Made by a program: the position numbers and the translations under genes. DNA of 39,633 bases from Hyphomicrobiaceae bacterium (GTDB lineage: Bacteria; Pseudomonadota; Alphaproteobacteria; Rhizobiales; Hyphomicrobiaceae). The notes under the pieces were generated by a model. It saw nothing but the letters and a program-made list of their open reading frames with translations, did not search any database and was not told the origin of the DNA. The DNA lies in NCBI GenBank assembly GCA_008933705.1, contig WBUN01000044.1:1-39633 (forward strand), given 5' to 3'. Of the stretch, positions 32,684 to 39,633 are shown one piece after another (position 1 is the stretch's first letter; every line of letters begins with the position of its first letter).

Positions 32684-35670
32684 TGCAGGACCGCCCCGCG
32701 GCGCGCGACATCTCCCAGGTTTCGTTCACGCTCAACGGGCAGCCGGTGAGCGTGGCAGCGGCGCCGTTCGCCTCGCTTGCGGACACGCTGCGCTCCGAGC
32801 TCAAGCTCACGGGCACCAAGATCGGCTGCGAGGCCGGAGACTGCGGCGCCTGCACGGTGCTGCTCGACGGTGCACAGGTATGCGCCTGCCTGGTCCCCGC
32901 CGCGCAGGCTGAGGGTGCGCGTGTCGACACCGTCGAAGGCCCGGGACCCGATGCCGTCACCGATCGCCTGCGCACGGCCTTCCTCGCCCACGGCGCCGCC
33001 CAATGCGGCATCTGCACTCCCGGCATGCTGATGGCGGCCACCGACCTGCTGGCGCGGCAGCCGTTTCCAAGCCGAGCCGACGTGGAGGACGCCATCGGCG
33101 GGGTCCTGTGCCGCTGCACCGGCTATCTCAAGATTGTCGATGCGGTGCTCGATGCGGCCGGAGCGACGAGGTCAGACCCCGGACGCCCCAACACCGTGGT
33201 GAGCCCGTCGAACCACGGCCTGCAGGACTCAATCGCCCTTCGACAGGCTCACGGCGGAGGCATCGGACAGCCCATTGACGCCATGTGCACGCCGGTTGTC
33301 GGCGCGCGCATGCCGCGCGTGGACGGCTGGCCGAAGGTGACCGGCACCGACGCGTTCGGAGCCGACGCCGCCCCGGCCGGTGCGCTGTGGATGCGTGTCG
33401 TGCGCTCGCCGCACGCGCGGGCCCGCTTTGCGCTCGGCGATCTCGCGGCGGTCGTGACGAGGACCCCGGGTCTCGTTGCCATCCTCTCCGCCAAGGATGT
33501 GCCGGGGGAGAACTCGTTCGGCATCTTCCCCAACATGAAGGATCAGCCGGTGCTCGCGCCGGGCTTGGTGCGCTTCCGCGGCGAGGCGGTGCTGGCCCTC
33601 GTCGGCACGCGGCAGGCGGTGGAGACGCTTTCGGACGCCGAGCTGCCGATCGCATGGCAGCCGGAGCCGCCCCTTGCCGGCATTGCCGCCGCGCTCGCGC
33701 CCGGTGCACCGGCACTGCATGCCGGCGTGACGGACAACGTACTGGCGCGCGGCAATCTCAAGTGCGGCAACGTGGCCGCGGGCCACGCCTCGGCGGCGGC
33801 GAGCGCCGAAGGCTGCTTCGAGACCGCCTTCGTTGAGCACGCCTACATCGAGCCCGAAGCGGGTTACGCCGTTCCCGTCGGCCCTGGTCCCGACCGCATC
33901 GAGGTCACGGCCTGCACGCAGGCGCCCTATATGGACCTGGACGAGGTGGCGCGGGTGCTGGGCATCGCGCACGCGCGCGTTCGCATCCGCCCGACGGCCT
34001 GCGGCGGCGGCTTCGGCGGCAAGCTCGACGTCTCGGTGCAGCCGCTGCTGGCGGTCGCGGCGTGGCTGACGAAGCGGCCGGTGCGCATCGTCTATACGCG
34101 CACGGAATCGATGGCCTCCACCACCAAGCGCCATCCGGCCTCGATCTGGGCCAAGTCGTCGGCCGATGCCGGGGGGCGCCTCACGGCCTTCGAGATGCAG
34201 GCCGACTTCAATACCGGGGCCTATGCCTCCTGGGGCCCGACGGTCGCCAACCGCGTGCCGGTGCACGGCATGGGACCCTACAAGGTGGCGAACGCCCTGC
34301 TGCGCACGCGTGCCGTCTACACCAGCGACACCCCGGCCGGCGCCTTCCGCGGCTTCGGCGTGCCGCAGGCCGCCATCGCGCACGAGACGCTGATGGATGA
34401 TCTCGCCCTCAAGCTCGGCATCGATCGCTGGGCCATCCGGCGCAGAAACGCGCTCGATCACGGCGATGCAACAGCCTCCGGCCAGATCCTCAGGCATTCG
34501 GCCGGGCTGCCCAGATGCCTCGACGCGCTGCAGGGGGACTGGGACGCAGCCCTCGCGCGCGTCGCGCGCCACAACGCCTCGTCCCCGCGCAGGCGGCGCG
34601 GCGCCGGCATCGCCTGCATGTGGTACGGCTGCGGCAACACCTCGCTGTCGAACCCGTCGAGCATGCGCATCACGCTCGCGCGCGACGGCACGCTGACGTT
34701 TCTCAACGGCGCGGTCGACATCGGCCAGGGCTCCTCCACCATCCTGCTGCAGATCGCGGCCGAGGCGCTGGGCCTGCCGCCCGGCGCCTTCCGCATGGTC
34801 GTCGGCGATACCGATCTCACGGCGGATGCCGGCAAGACGTCGGCCTCGCGGCAGACGTTGGTGTCCGGCAATGCGGCCCGTCTCGCCGCCGAGGATCTGC
34901 GCAGCAGGATTCTGGCGCTCGCCAACGCCGGCCCGGCGGCCAGCCTGTCGCTGGAAGGTCCGAAGCTCGTGATCCTGGACGGCGAGGCCTCGCGCACGAT
35001 CGATCTCGCGAACCTGCCTGCCCTGTCAGAGAGCAAGGCGAACAGTAGGGCTGAAGCCCAGATCTCCACCGCCGTGCTGAGCTCGTCGAAGCACGGCTTG
35101 GCGGACTCGATCGCCCTTCGACAGGCTCAGGGCGGCGTGGAGGATTCGGTTGTCGTCCTCGAAGGCTTGGGCACCTGGGACCCGCCGACGACGGCGCTCG
35201 ATGAGAACGGCCAGGGCATCCCCTATGCCACCTATGGGTTCGCCGCGCAGATGGCGGAGGTCGAGGTGGACGTGGTGCTCGGCACGGTCAAGGTCCTCGA
35301 GATCGTCGCCGCACACGACGTCGGCCGCGCCATCAACCCGACGCTGGTCGAGGGCCAGATCCACGGCGGCATCGCCCAGGGGCTGGGGCTTGCCTTGATG
35401 GAGGAGTTCATTCCCGGCCGCACGGAGAACCTGCACGACTATCTGATCCCCACCGTCGGCGACATGCCGCCGGTCAAGACCTACCTGATCGAGGATGCCG
35501 AGCTCGACGGCCCCTTCGGTGCCAAGGGCGTGGGCGAGCCGGCACTGGTTGCAACCGCGCCGGCCATTCTCGGCGCCATCCGCCATGCCACCGGCGCGCG
35601 CCTCACGCGCGTTCCCGTGCTCCCGCACCGCCTGTGGGAGGCGCTGCGGGGGAAGGAGGCTGCGCAATGA
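32683..35670 (+). CDS. Fused iron-sulfur and molybdopterin subunits of a molybdenum hydroxylase (CoxS-CoxL)
   Basis: A 995-residue protein. Residues 1-160 bind two [2Fe-2S] clusters: CEAGDCGACTVLLDG with CAC, then CGICTPGM and CRCTGY. Residues about 200-995 bind the molybdopterin: CGGGFGGK, GAFRGFGVPQ, GKTSASRQT and the catalytic glutamate in GVGEPAL. Such enzymes insert oxygen from water next to a ring nitrogen, as in nicotinate 6-hydroxylation. CGGAGGG lies seven bases before the ATG. Two inserts of about 22 residues with the shared pattern HGLxDSIALRQAxGG lie at about 171-191 (the inter-domain linker) and 797-817. They are translated copies of the palindromic repeat seen between genes. Motifs are intact, so the protein is probably active. 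Confidence 0.9.
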   Translation: MQDRPAARDISQVSFTLNGQPVSVAAAPFASLADTLRSELKLTGTKIGCEAGDCGACTVLLDGAQVCACLVPAAQAEGARVDTVEGPGPDAVTDRLRTAFLAHGAAQCGICTPGMLMAATDLLARQPFPSRADVEDAIGGVLCRCTGYLKIVDAVLDAAGATRSDPGRPNTVVSPSNHGLQDSIALRQAHGGGIGQPIDAMCTPVVGARMPRVDGWPKVTGTDAFGADAAPAGALWMRVVRSPHARARFALGDLAAVVTRTPGLVAILSAKDVPGENSFGIFPNMKDQPVLAPGLVRFRGEAVLALVGTRQAVETLSDAELPIAWQPEPPLAGIAAALAPGAPALHAGVTDNVLARGNLKCGNVAAGHASAAASAEGCFETAFVEHAYIEPEAGYAVPVGPGPDRIEVTACTQAPYMDLDEVARVLGIAHARVRIRPTACGGGFGGKLDVSVQPLLAVAAWLTKRPVRIVYTRTESMASTTKRHPASIWAKSSADAGGRLTAFEMQADFNTGAYASWGPTVANRVPVHGMGPYKVANALLRTRAVYTSDTPAGAFRGFGVPQAAIAHETLMDDLALKLGIDRWAIRRRNALDHGDATASGQILRHSAGLPRCLDALQGDWDAALARVARHNASSPRRRRGAGIACMWYGCGNTSLSNPSSMRITLARDGTLTFLNGAVDIGQGSSTILLQIAAEALGLPPGAFRMVVGDTDLTADAGKTSASRQTLVSGNAARLAAEDLRSRILALANAGPAASLSLEGPKLVILDGEASRTIDLANLPALSESKANSRAEAQISTAVLSSSKHGLADSIALRQAQGGVEDSVVVLEGLGTWDPPTTALDENGQGIPYATYGFAAQMAEVEVDVVLGTVKVLEIVAAHDVGRAINPTLVEGQIHGGIAQGLGLALMEEFIPGRTENLHDYLIPTVGDMPPVKTYLIEDAELDGPFGAKGVGEPALVATAPAILGAIRHATGARLTRVPVLPHRLWEALRGKEAAQ
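33194..33256. repeat. Palindromic repeat inserted in frame (linker of CoxS-CoxL)
   Basis: Two adjoining hairpin modules, CCGTGGTGAGCC-CGTCGAACCACGG and CGCCCTTCGACAGGCTCACGGCGG, the reverse complement of the composite intergenic unit. Read in frame they encode VVSPSNHGLQDSIALRQAHGG in the linker between the iron-sulfur and molybdenum domains. Confidence 0.85.
35071..35135. repeat. Second in-frame palindromic repeat in CoxS-CoxL
   Basis: GCCGTGCTGAGCTCGTCGAAGCACGGC then TCGCCCTTCGACAGGCTCAGGGCGG, matching the 33194 copy in order, orientation and reading frame. The peptide is HGLADSIALRQAQGG. It lies before the conserved GLGTWDPPTTALDE segment of the molybdenum domain, presumably in a surface loop. 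Confidence 0.85.
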
Positions 35671-37202
35671 CACATTCACACGATGGGGCTGCAGCCATGA
35701 GCGATGACCGGCTCTCGCTCGAGGCCCGCTCGAAGAAGTTCGGCGCAGCCGAGGGTGACGGCATCGTGCGCTGCGATGCCTGTCCCGTGCTGTGCCGCAT
35801 CCGCCCAGGCCGCGCCGGCGCCTGCGCCCGCTATGCCAACGACAGCGGACAGCTCGTGCGTACCGATCCGGTCGTCCTCATGCAGCGGACGGTCGACGGC
35901 GGCGGCAGGCTCGTCAGCTTCGCCGGCGGCGACTGGGACGGCGCCCCGCTCGATCCCTCGCGCACGTTTGTCACGGGTGTCGGCGCCGGCACGACCTATC
36001 CCGACTACAAGCCGGCGCCCTTCATCGTCTCGGCCGTGCACGAGGGCGTGGATACCGTGACGGTGGTGACGGAGGGCATCTTCAGCTACTGCGGCGTGAA
36101 GGTGAAGATCGACACCGACCGTCACCTGGGTCCGGAAACGGCGGCCGTCAGGGTCAAGGGCGAGCAGGTCGGGCACGTGACGACGGCCGAGTACGGCTCG
36201 CAGATGCTCTCCATCGGCGGCGTGCGCCACCTGACCGGCGGCTCCAAGAAGGAAGGCAACGTCACCTGCGACGCGCTGCTCGATCTGTGCTCCGGCAGGG
36301 CCGTGGAAATGTCGATCGACGGTGGTCACACCGTGCTCGTGCAGGCCGACCAGGCCCCCGTCGTCGACGGCAAGCCCGAGGTGCGCATGCGGGTCGGCTG
36401 CGGCTCGGCCACCGTCGGCATCTTCGCCAAGCAGTGGCTCGGGCACGTCGACGAGGTGATCGTCGTCGACGACCACATCACCGGCGTGCTGACCGAGCAC
36501 CAGTCGGGCCGCGTGCTCGGCATGCGCCCGGCCGGCATCCGCGTGCGCGGGCGCAAGTCCACGCCGGGGCGCTACTTCCAGCTCGCCAATCCGGGGCTCG
36601 GCTGGGGCGGAACCGACATCACCGATCCGCTGGCCATCATCCAGAAGATCGATCCCGCCGTGGCCTGGCCCGGCCTGCGCCTGCTCCTGACCTCCACCAC
36701 CGGCGAGGATGCGCTCTATTGCGTTCTCGACGATGAGCTGAAGCCGGTGCCGGCCGACATGCCGGCGCCCGTGCGCGCCGTGGTCGACCGCATCGGCGAG
36801 AATTGCGAACCTTCGCTGTGCACCGTGCTGTTCATGGCCGGTGCCGGCGGCTCGCTGCGCGCCGGCGTCACCGAGAACCCCGTGCTGCTGACACGCTCGG
36901 TCGCCAAGGGCGAGACGCGCGTCACCATGGGCGGCGCGCCGGTGTACGTGTGGCCGGGCGGCGGCATCACCGTCATGGCCGACGTCACGCGCATGCCGAG
37001 GAATGCGTTCGGCTACGTGCCGACCCCGGCCATCGTCGCGCCCATCGAGTTCACGCTGCCGCGTGTGCTCTACGAGCGGCTCGGCGGTCATGCGGCCGAC
37101 ATCGTGTCGATCGGCGAGGTGTTGCGAGACGTGGCGCCGGGCGCGCGCATCGACGAATGGCAGGAGGACAACCCCTGGCCGTTCGAGGCCGACAAGCCAT
37201 GA
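35667..37202 (+). CDS. 6-hydroxynicotinate reductase-like iron-sulfur protein
   Basis: A 511-residue protein with an N-terminal cysteine cluster, RCDACPVLCRIRPGRAGAC, suited to bind iron-sulfur. It has further conserved cysteines in EGIFSYCGVKV, NVTCDALLDLCSG, RVGCGSATVG and NCEPSLCTV. The pattern resembles, from memory, proteins annotated as 6-hydroxynicotinate reductase (Hnr), which reduces the hydroxypyridine ring to 1,4,5,6-tetrahydro-6-oxonicotinate. The start ATG overlaps the previous stop and has AAGGAGG seven bases upstream. A neighbouring molybdenum hydroxylase, MarR regulator, UPF0280 and DUF1185 genes support a nicotinate-like pathway. The family name rests on memory of the motif and context, not on a search, and the true ring substrate may differ. 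Confidence 0.65.
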   Translation: MTHSHDGAAAMSDDRLSLEARSKKFGAAEGDGIVRCDACPVLCRIRPGRAGACARYANDSGQLVRTDPVVLMQRTVDGGGRLVSFAGGDWDGAPLDPSRTFVTGVGAGTTYPDYKPAPFIVSAVHEGVDTVTVVTEGIFSYCGVKVKIDTDRHLGPETAAVRVKGEQVGHVTTAEYGSQMLSIGGVRHLTGGSKKEGNVTCDALLDLCSGRAVEMSIDGGHTVLVQADQAPVVDGKPEVRMRVGCGSATVGIFAKQWLGHVDEVIVVDDHITGVLTEHQSGRVLGMRPAGIRVRGRKSTPGRYFQLANPGLGWGGTDITDPLAIIQKIDPAVAWPGLRLLLTSTTGEDALYCVLDDELKPVPADMPAPVRAVVDRIGENCEPSLCTVLFMAGAGGSLRAGVTENPVLLTRSVAKGETRVTMGGAPVYVWPGGGITVMADVTRMPRNAFGYVPTPAIVAPIEFTLPRVLYERLGGHAADIVSIGEVLRDVAPGARIDEWQEDNPWPFEADKP

Positions 37203-37241
37203 CAGAGCCGTGATCGGCACCGCACCTGGGAGAGGCTGAGG

Positions 37242-37733
37242 ATGGCGCACAGCAGAGCAAAGCGAAAGCCGGCGCAGGACGCTGAAGCGGCCGGCAAGGC
37301 CGCCAGCTACACGCTGGAGGACCAGGTCGGCTACGTGCTGCGCTGTGCGCATCAGCGGGCAACCGAGATCTTCAACGCCGTGATGAGCCCTTTCGGTGTG
37401 ACGCCGACGCAGTTCGCGGCCCTCGCAAAGCTCGACGATCTGCAGGCCGTCTCGCAGAACCAGCTCGGGCGGCAGACCGCCATGGACCCGGCGACCATCT
37501 CCGGCGTCGTCGGCCGGCTTATCGCGCGTGGCCTGGTGCGCCAGTCCCCCAATCCGCAGGACGCCCGCCATGTCGTGCTGACGCTGACGCCGGCCGGCAA
37601 GACCGCGGTGGCCGAGATGAAGGCCATGGCGGCTGAGGTCTCGCGGCGCACGCTTGAGCCGCTCACCGCAAGCGAGGCCGGGGCGTTCCTGAAAGCGCTT
37701 GCCAAGCTGGCGGCGCCGGCGAAGTCGGGATGA
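37242..37733 (+). CDS. MarR-family transcriptional regulator
   Basis: A 163-residue winged-helix regulator. The DNA-binding part (about residues 60-125) includes VSQNQLGRQTAMDPATISGV and the wing NPQDARHVVLTLTPAGK. MarR proteins usually repress as dimers and release DNA when an aromatic ligand binds; the nicotinate regulator NicR of Pseudomonas belongs to this family. It lies inside the operon, so autoregulation from the promoter at 27930 is likely. GGGAGAGG lies upstream of the ATG at 37242, and the stop overlaps the next start (ATGA). Confidence 0.9.
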   Translation: MAHSRAKRKPAQDAEAAGKAASYTLEDQVGYVLRCAHQRATEIFNAVMSPFGVTPTQFAALAKLDDLQAVSQNQLGRQTAMDPATISGVVGRLIARGLVRQSPNPQDARHVVLTLTPAGKTAVAEMKAMAAEVSRRTLEPLTASEAGAFLKALAKLAAPAKSG

Positions 37734-38710
37734 AACCCATGTTCGCGCCGCCCGTCACGCAATGGCTCTCCGGCGATCGCCTGCACCTTTCGCACGGTCC
37801 GATCGACGTGGTGCTGAAGGCCTGGGGCGCCGCAGAGGACCTGGCCGCTGCCTACGCCGCCGTCTGCCGTCGCTTTCCAACCATCCTGCCCGAGCTGTGC
37901 GAGGAGCTTTCTGCCTTGCGCATGCCCGCGCACGAGCGCCCGCAGGTGACGGGACCGGTCGCGCGGCGCATGATATCCGCCTGCCGGCCGTTTGCCGATG
38001 TGTTCGTCACGCCGATGGCGGCGGTGGCCGGCGCGGTCGCCGACGAGCTGCTCGCCCACATGAGGGCCGCCGCGCCGCTGCAGCGCGCCTTCGTCAACGA
38101 CGGCGGCGATATCGCGGTGCTGGTCACGGGCGAGCACGCGCTGGATGTCGGTGTCGCCGGCACGTTCTCGCGCGGCGACGTGCCGGCGATGAACGGCAGC
38201 CTTCGCCTCGATGCAGGATCCGGCATCGGCGGCATCGCCACGTCGGGGGCGCGCGGCCGCTCCTTCTCGCTCGGCATCGCGGACTCGGTGACCGTGCTCG
38301 CGCGCGATGCAGCCATGGCCGATGTGGCCGCAACGCTCGTTGCGAACGCGGTCGACATCGAAAGCCCCGCCATCGTGCGCCGCCCCGCGCAGAGCCTCGA
38401 TCCCGACAGCGATCTCGGCGACCGCCTCGTCACCGTCTCCGTCGGTGCGCTCACGCCGGCCGAGGTCGACGCCGCGCTCGCGCGCGGTCTCGCGCGCGCC
38501 GGCGACTATCATCGCCGCGGCCTTATCGCCGATGCCGCCTTGATGCTCGCTGGCCGGACTCGCACGCTTGGGGGCGACGGATACCCCCGTGAGCTTGTCG
38601 AACCATGCGATGGAGGACGCGGGCCGTCCTTCGGCAAGCTGAGGTCGGAGGCTGCGGTGACAAGGGACCTGGCATTGCGCAGCATGCCCCAACAGGAGGC
38701 CACCCGATGA
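37730..38710 (+). CDS. UPF0280 family protein (ApbE-like), with repeat-altered C-terminus
   Basis: A 326-residue protein. The middle holds FVNDGGDIAVLV, LRLDAGSGIGGIATSG and SFSLGIADSVTVLA, typical of UPF0280, a family distantly related to the flavin-transferase ApbE. Its function is unproven. UPF0280 genes recur beside 6-hydroxynicotinate-reductase-like and DUF1185 genes, as here. The natural end is probably near ADAALMLAGRTRTL. The last 38 or so residues run through a degenerate copy of the palindromic repeat (38587-38644) and look like non-native tail. Start and stop both overlap neighbouring genes by four bases. Confidence 0.75.
   Translation: MKPMFAPPVTQWLSGDRLHLSHGPIDVVLKAWGAAEDLAAAYAAVCRRFPTILPELCEELSALRMPAHERPQVTGPVARRMISACRPFADVFVTPMAAVAGAVADELLAHMRAAAPLQRAFVNDGGDIAVLVTGEHALDVGVAGTFSRGDVPAMNGSLRLDAGSGIGGIATSGARGRSFSLGIADSVTVLARDAAMADVAATLVANAVDIESPAIVRRPAQSLDPDSDLGDRLVTVSVGALTPAEVDAALARGLARAGDYHRRGLIADAALMLAGRTRTLGGDGYPRELVEPCDGGRGPSFGKLRSEAAVTRDLALRSMPQQEATR
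38587..38644. repeat. Degenerate palindromic repeat at the 3' end of the UPF0280 gene
   Basis: CCGTGAGCTTGTCGAACCATG followed by GGCCGTCCTTCGGCAAGCTGAGG, in the same order and orientation as the CoxS-CoxL copies but with eroded stems. It lies within the reading frame and supplies the protein's unusual C-terminal residues. Confidence 0.7.
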
Positions 38711-39288
38711 CTGTCGATATCCGCAAGATCGTCGTTTGCGCCGAGGAGACGCGGCACGACGGCGGGCCCGTGCTGGCCAAGCCGGTGCGCAAGGCCTGGG
38801 CCGCGGCGGTGGTGAGGAACCCGTACGCCGGGCGCTACGAGCCCGACATCATGCCGATGATGGAGGCCCTGAAGCCGCTGGGGTTGGAGCTGTCGCGGCG
38901 GCTGGTGGCGGCGCTCGGCGGCGACGCCGGGGCTATCGATGCCTACGGCAAGGGCGTGATCGTCGGCGCCGCGGGCGAGATCGAGCACTCCGCGCTGTGG
39001 CATGTGCCCGGGGGCTACGCCATGCGCGAGCTGCTGGGCCGGGCGCTCGCCATCGTGCCCTCCGCCTGCAAGATGGGGGCGATCGGAACCGCCATCGACC
39101 TGCCGATCCATCACAAGGACGCCTGCTACGTGCGCAGCCATTTCGATGCGATGACGGTGATGGTCCCCGACGCGCCCCGTGCCGACGAGCTGGTGTTCTG
39201 CCTGACGATGGCGTCGGGCGGCCGGCCGCACGCCCGCGCCGGCGGCCTCAAGGCCAGCGAGATCAGCAAGATGGATGGCCAGCGATAG
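38707..39288 (+). CDS. DUF1185 'amino acid synthesis' family protein
   Basis: A 193-residue protein beginning MTVDIRKIVVCAEETRHDGG, with internal GAAGEIEHSALWHVPGGYAM and IDLPIHHKDACYVRSHFDAM, which place it in PF06684 (DUF1185). The family name is historical and not backed by a reaction I can cite. Conserved His and Glu in EIEHSALWH and LPIHHKDA suggest a hydrolase or deaminase-like site. AGGAGG seven bases before the ATG, which overlaps the UPF0280 TGA, fixes the start. In this operon it could act on the opened nitrogen-containing ring product; that is inference from position. It is the last complete gene in the window, and the operon may continue beyond the repeat that follows. Confidence 0.75.
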   Translation: MTVDIRKIVVCAEETRHDGGPVLAKPVRKAWAAAVVRNPYAGRYEPDIMPMMEALKPLGLELSRRLVAALGGDAGAIDAYGKGVIVGAAGEIEHSALWHVPGGYAMRELLGRALAIVPSACKMGAIGTAIDLPIHHKDACYVRSHFDAMTVMVPDAPRADELVFCLTMASGGRPHARAGGLKASEISKMDGQR

Positions 39289-39350
39289 GGACCATCCGAT
39301 CGTGATGGAATCGCCGCGCAAGGGAGAGCCGGGACCACGGCGCACACCCC

Positions 39351-39419
39351 CGCCCTGAGCCCGTCGAAGGGCGGCTGCGAGGCACCGTTGTGGCCGCGTG
39401 GTTCGACAGGCTCACCACG
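39351..39419. repeat. Composite palindromic repeat after the heterocycle operon
   Basis: CGCCCTGAGCCCGTCGAAGGGCGG (39351-39374) and CGTGGTTCGACAGGCTCACCACG (39397-39419): the same two hairpins and orientation as the 14-kb copies, opposite to the in-gene copies. The surrounding 39289-39587 stretch holds no gene I can support. Confidence 0.8.
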
Positions 39420-39547
39420 GGGGAAACGGCTGTGCTCAGGGAAGGATCGCTCGGACCGGATGACAGCGGTGCGTGCAGCTCCCACATAGTCGTCAGAACG
39501 CGTAGACTAATCGTACTGAGTCACTTTGCCATGGGTACCGCCGACCG

Positions 39548-39571
39548 GGAATCAGCGATTTGACTGATTCC
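39548..39571. other. Perfect 8-bp inverted repeat near the right end
   Basis: GGAATCAG-CGATTTGA-CTGATTCC, preceded by an AT-richer stretch (39490-39545). It could be an operator, or lie near the end of an insertion sequence that continues out of the window. The two cannot be told apart here. Confidence 0.4.
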
Positions 39572-39587
39572 TTGGACGGGGGCGGCG

Positions 39588-39633
39588 ATGGCGAAGAGGC
39601 GGGCGCGCACGAGCGGCGGGCGGTTGTCGGATT
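39588..39633 (+). CDS. Possible start of a gene cut by the window end
   Basis: An ATG at 39588 opens 15 codons (MAKRRARTSGGRLSD) to the window edge. The start is basic and arginine-rich. A purine-rich GGACGGGGGCGG lies upstream. Too little is visible to assign a family. Confidence 0.25.
   Translation, partial: MAKRRARTSGGRLSD

Noticed and set aside
33194-33256. Frameshift or sequencing error in CoxS-CoxL
   Set aside because: The segment keeps the frame, and an almost identical segment occurs at 35071-35135; both match the intergenic repeat, so it is an insertion and not an error.

Overview
The window is GC-rich chromosomal DNA (about two thirds G+C by eye) with dense short-gap operons, frequent four-base ATGA overlaps, GTG/TTG starts and intergenic palindromic repeats. 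Gene families and repeat types fit an alphaproteobacterium, most likely of the Hyphomicrobiales (Rhizobiales). No rRNA, tRNA or CRISPR array was seen.

Layout. 1-2.2 kb: the 3' end of a DmsC-like membrane anchor converges on a soluble FtsH-like AAA+ metallopeptidase with a small upstream ORF. 2.2-5.0 kb (minus strand): a three-gene unit of patatin-like phospholipase, a DUF71/COG2102 PP-loop ATPase and a BtuF-like corrinoid-binding protein without signal peptide, suggesting B12 salvage. 5.2-7.6 kb: an enoyl-CoA hydratase and four small envelope-type proteins. 7.7-14.1 kb: a divergent CoA-ester module, with class II aldolase and acyl-CoA synthetase leftward, and an HMG-CoA-synthase-like/DUF35 fusion, SCP2-type thiolase and MFE-2-like dehydrogenase rightward. 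14.1-15.3 kb: a gene-free, repeat-packed gap between convergent operons, with an exact 5 x 24-bp hairpin array flanked by pairs of ~120-bp composite repeats.

15.3-21.4 kb: a HisD-family dehydrogenase of the sulfopropanediol dehydrogenase (HpsN) type, transcribed with a taurine/nitrate-type ABC importer that has two different permeases. It is divergent from a LacI-family regulator across a region with a TTGACA box and a near-perfect LacI-type operator. 21.5-26.3 kb: a branched-chain-type ABC importer with a fused LivH-LivM permease. 26.5-27.7 kb: an exported protein built of three YaaI/DUF2541-like domains.

28-39.3 kb: an eight-gene, tightly coupled operon with HyuA and HyuB (ATP-dependent lactam hydrolase type), CoxM, a fused CoxS-CoxL (molybdenum hydroxylase), a 6-hydroxynicotinate-reductase-like protein, a MarR regulator, a UPF0280 protein and a DUF1185 protein. 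Together they read as a hydroxylate, reduce and open-the-ring route for an N-heteroaromatic acid such as nicotinate, with HyuAB possibly taking the place of enamidase. A 16-bp perfect palindrome in the promoter spacer is a candidate site for the operon's own MarR protein. The same palindromic repeat found in intergenic DNA is inserted in frame twice in the CoxS-CoxL gene and once near the end of the UPF0280 gene. This catabolic operon and its repeat-derived peptides are the most noteworthy content.
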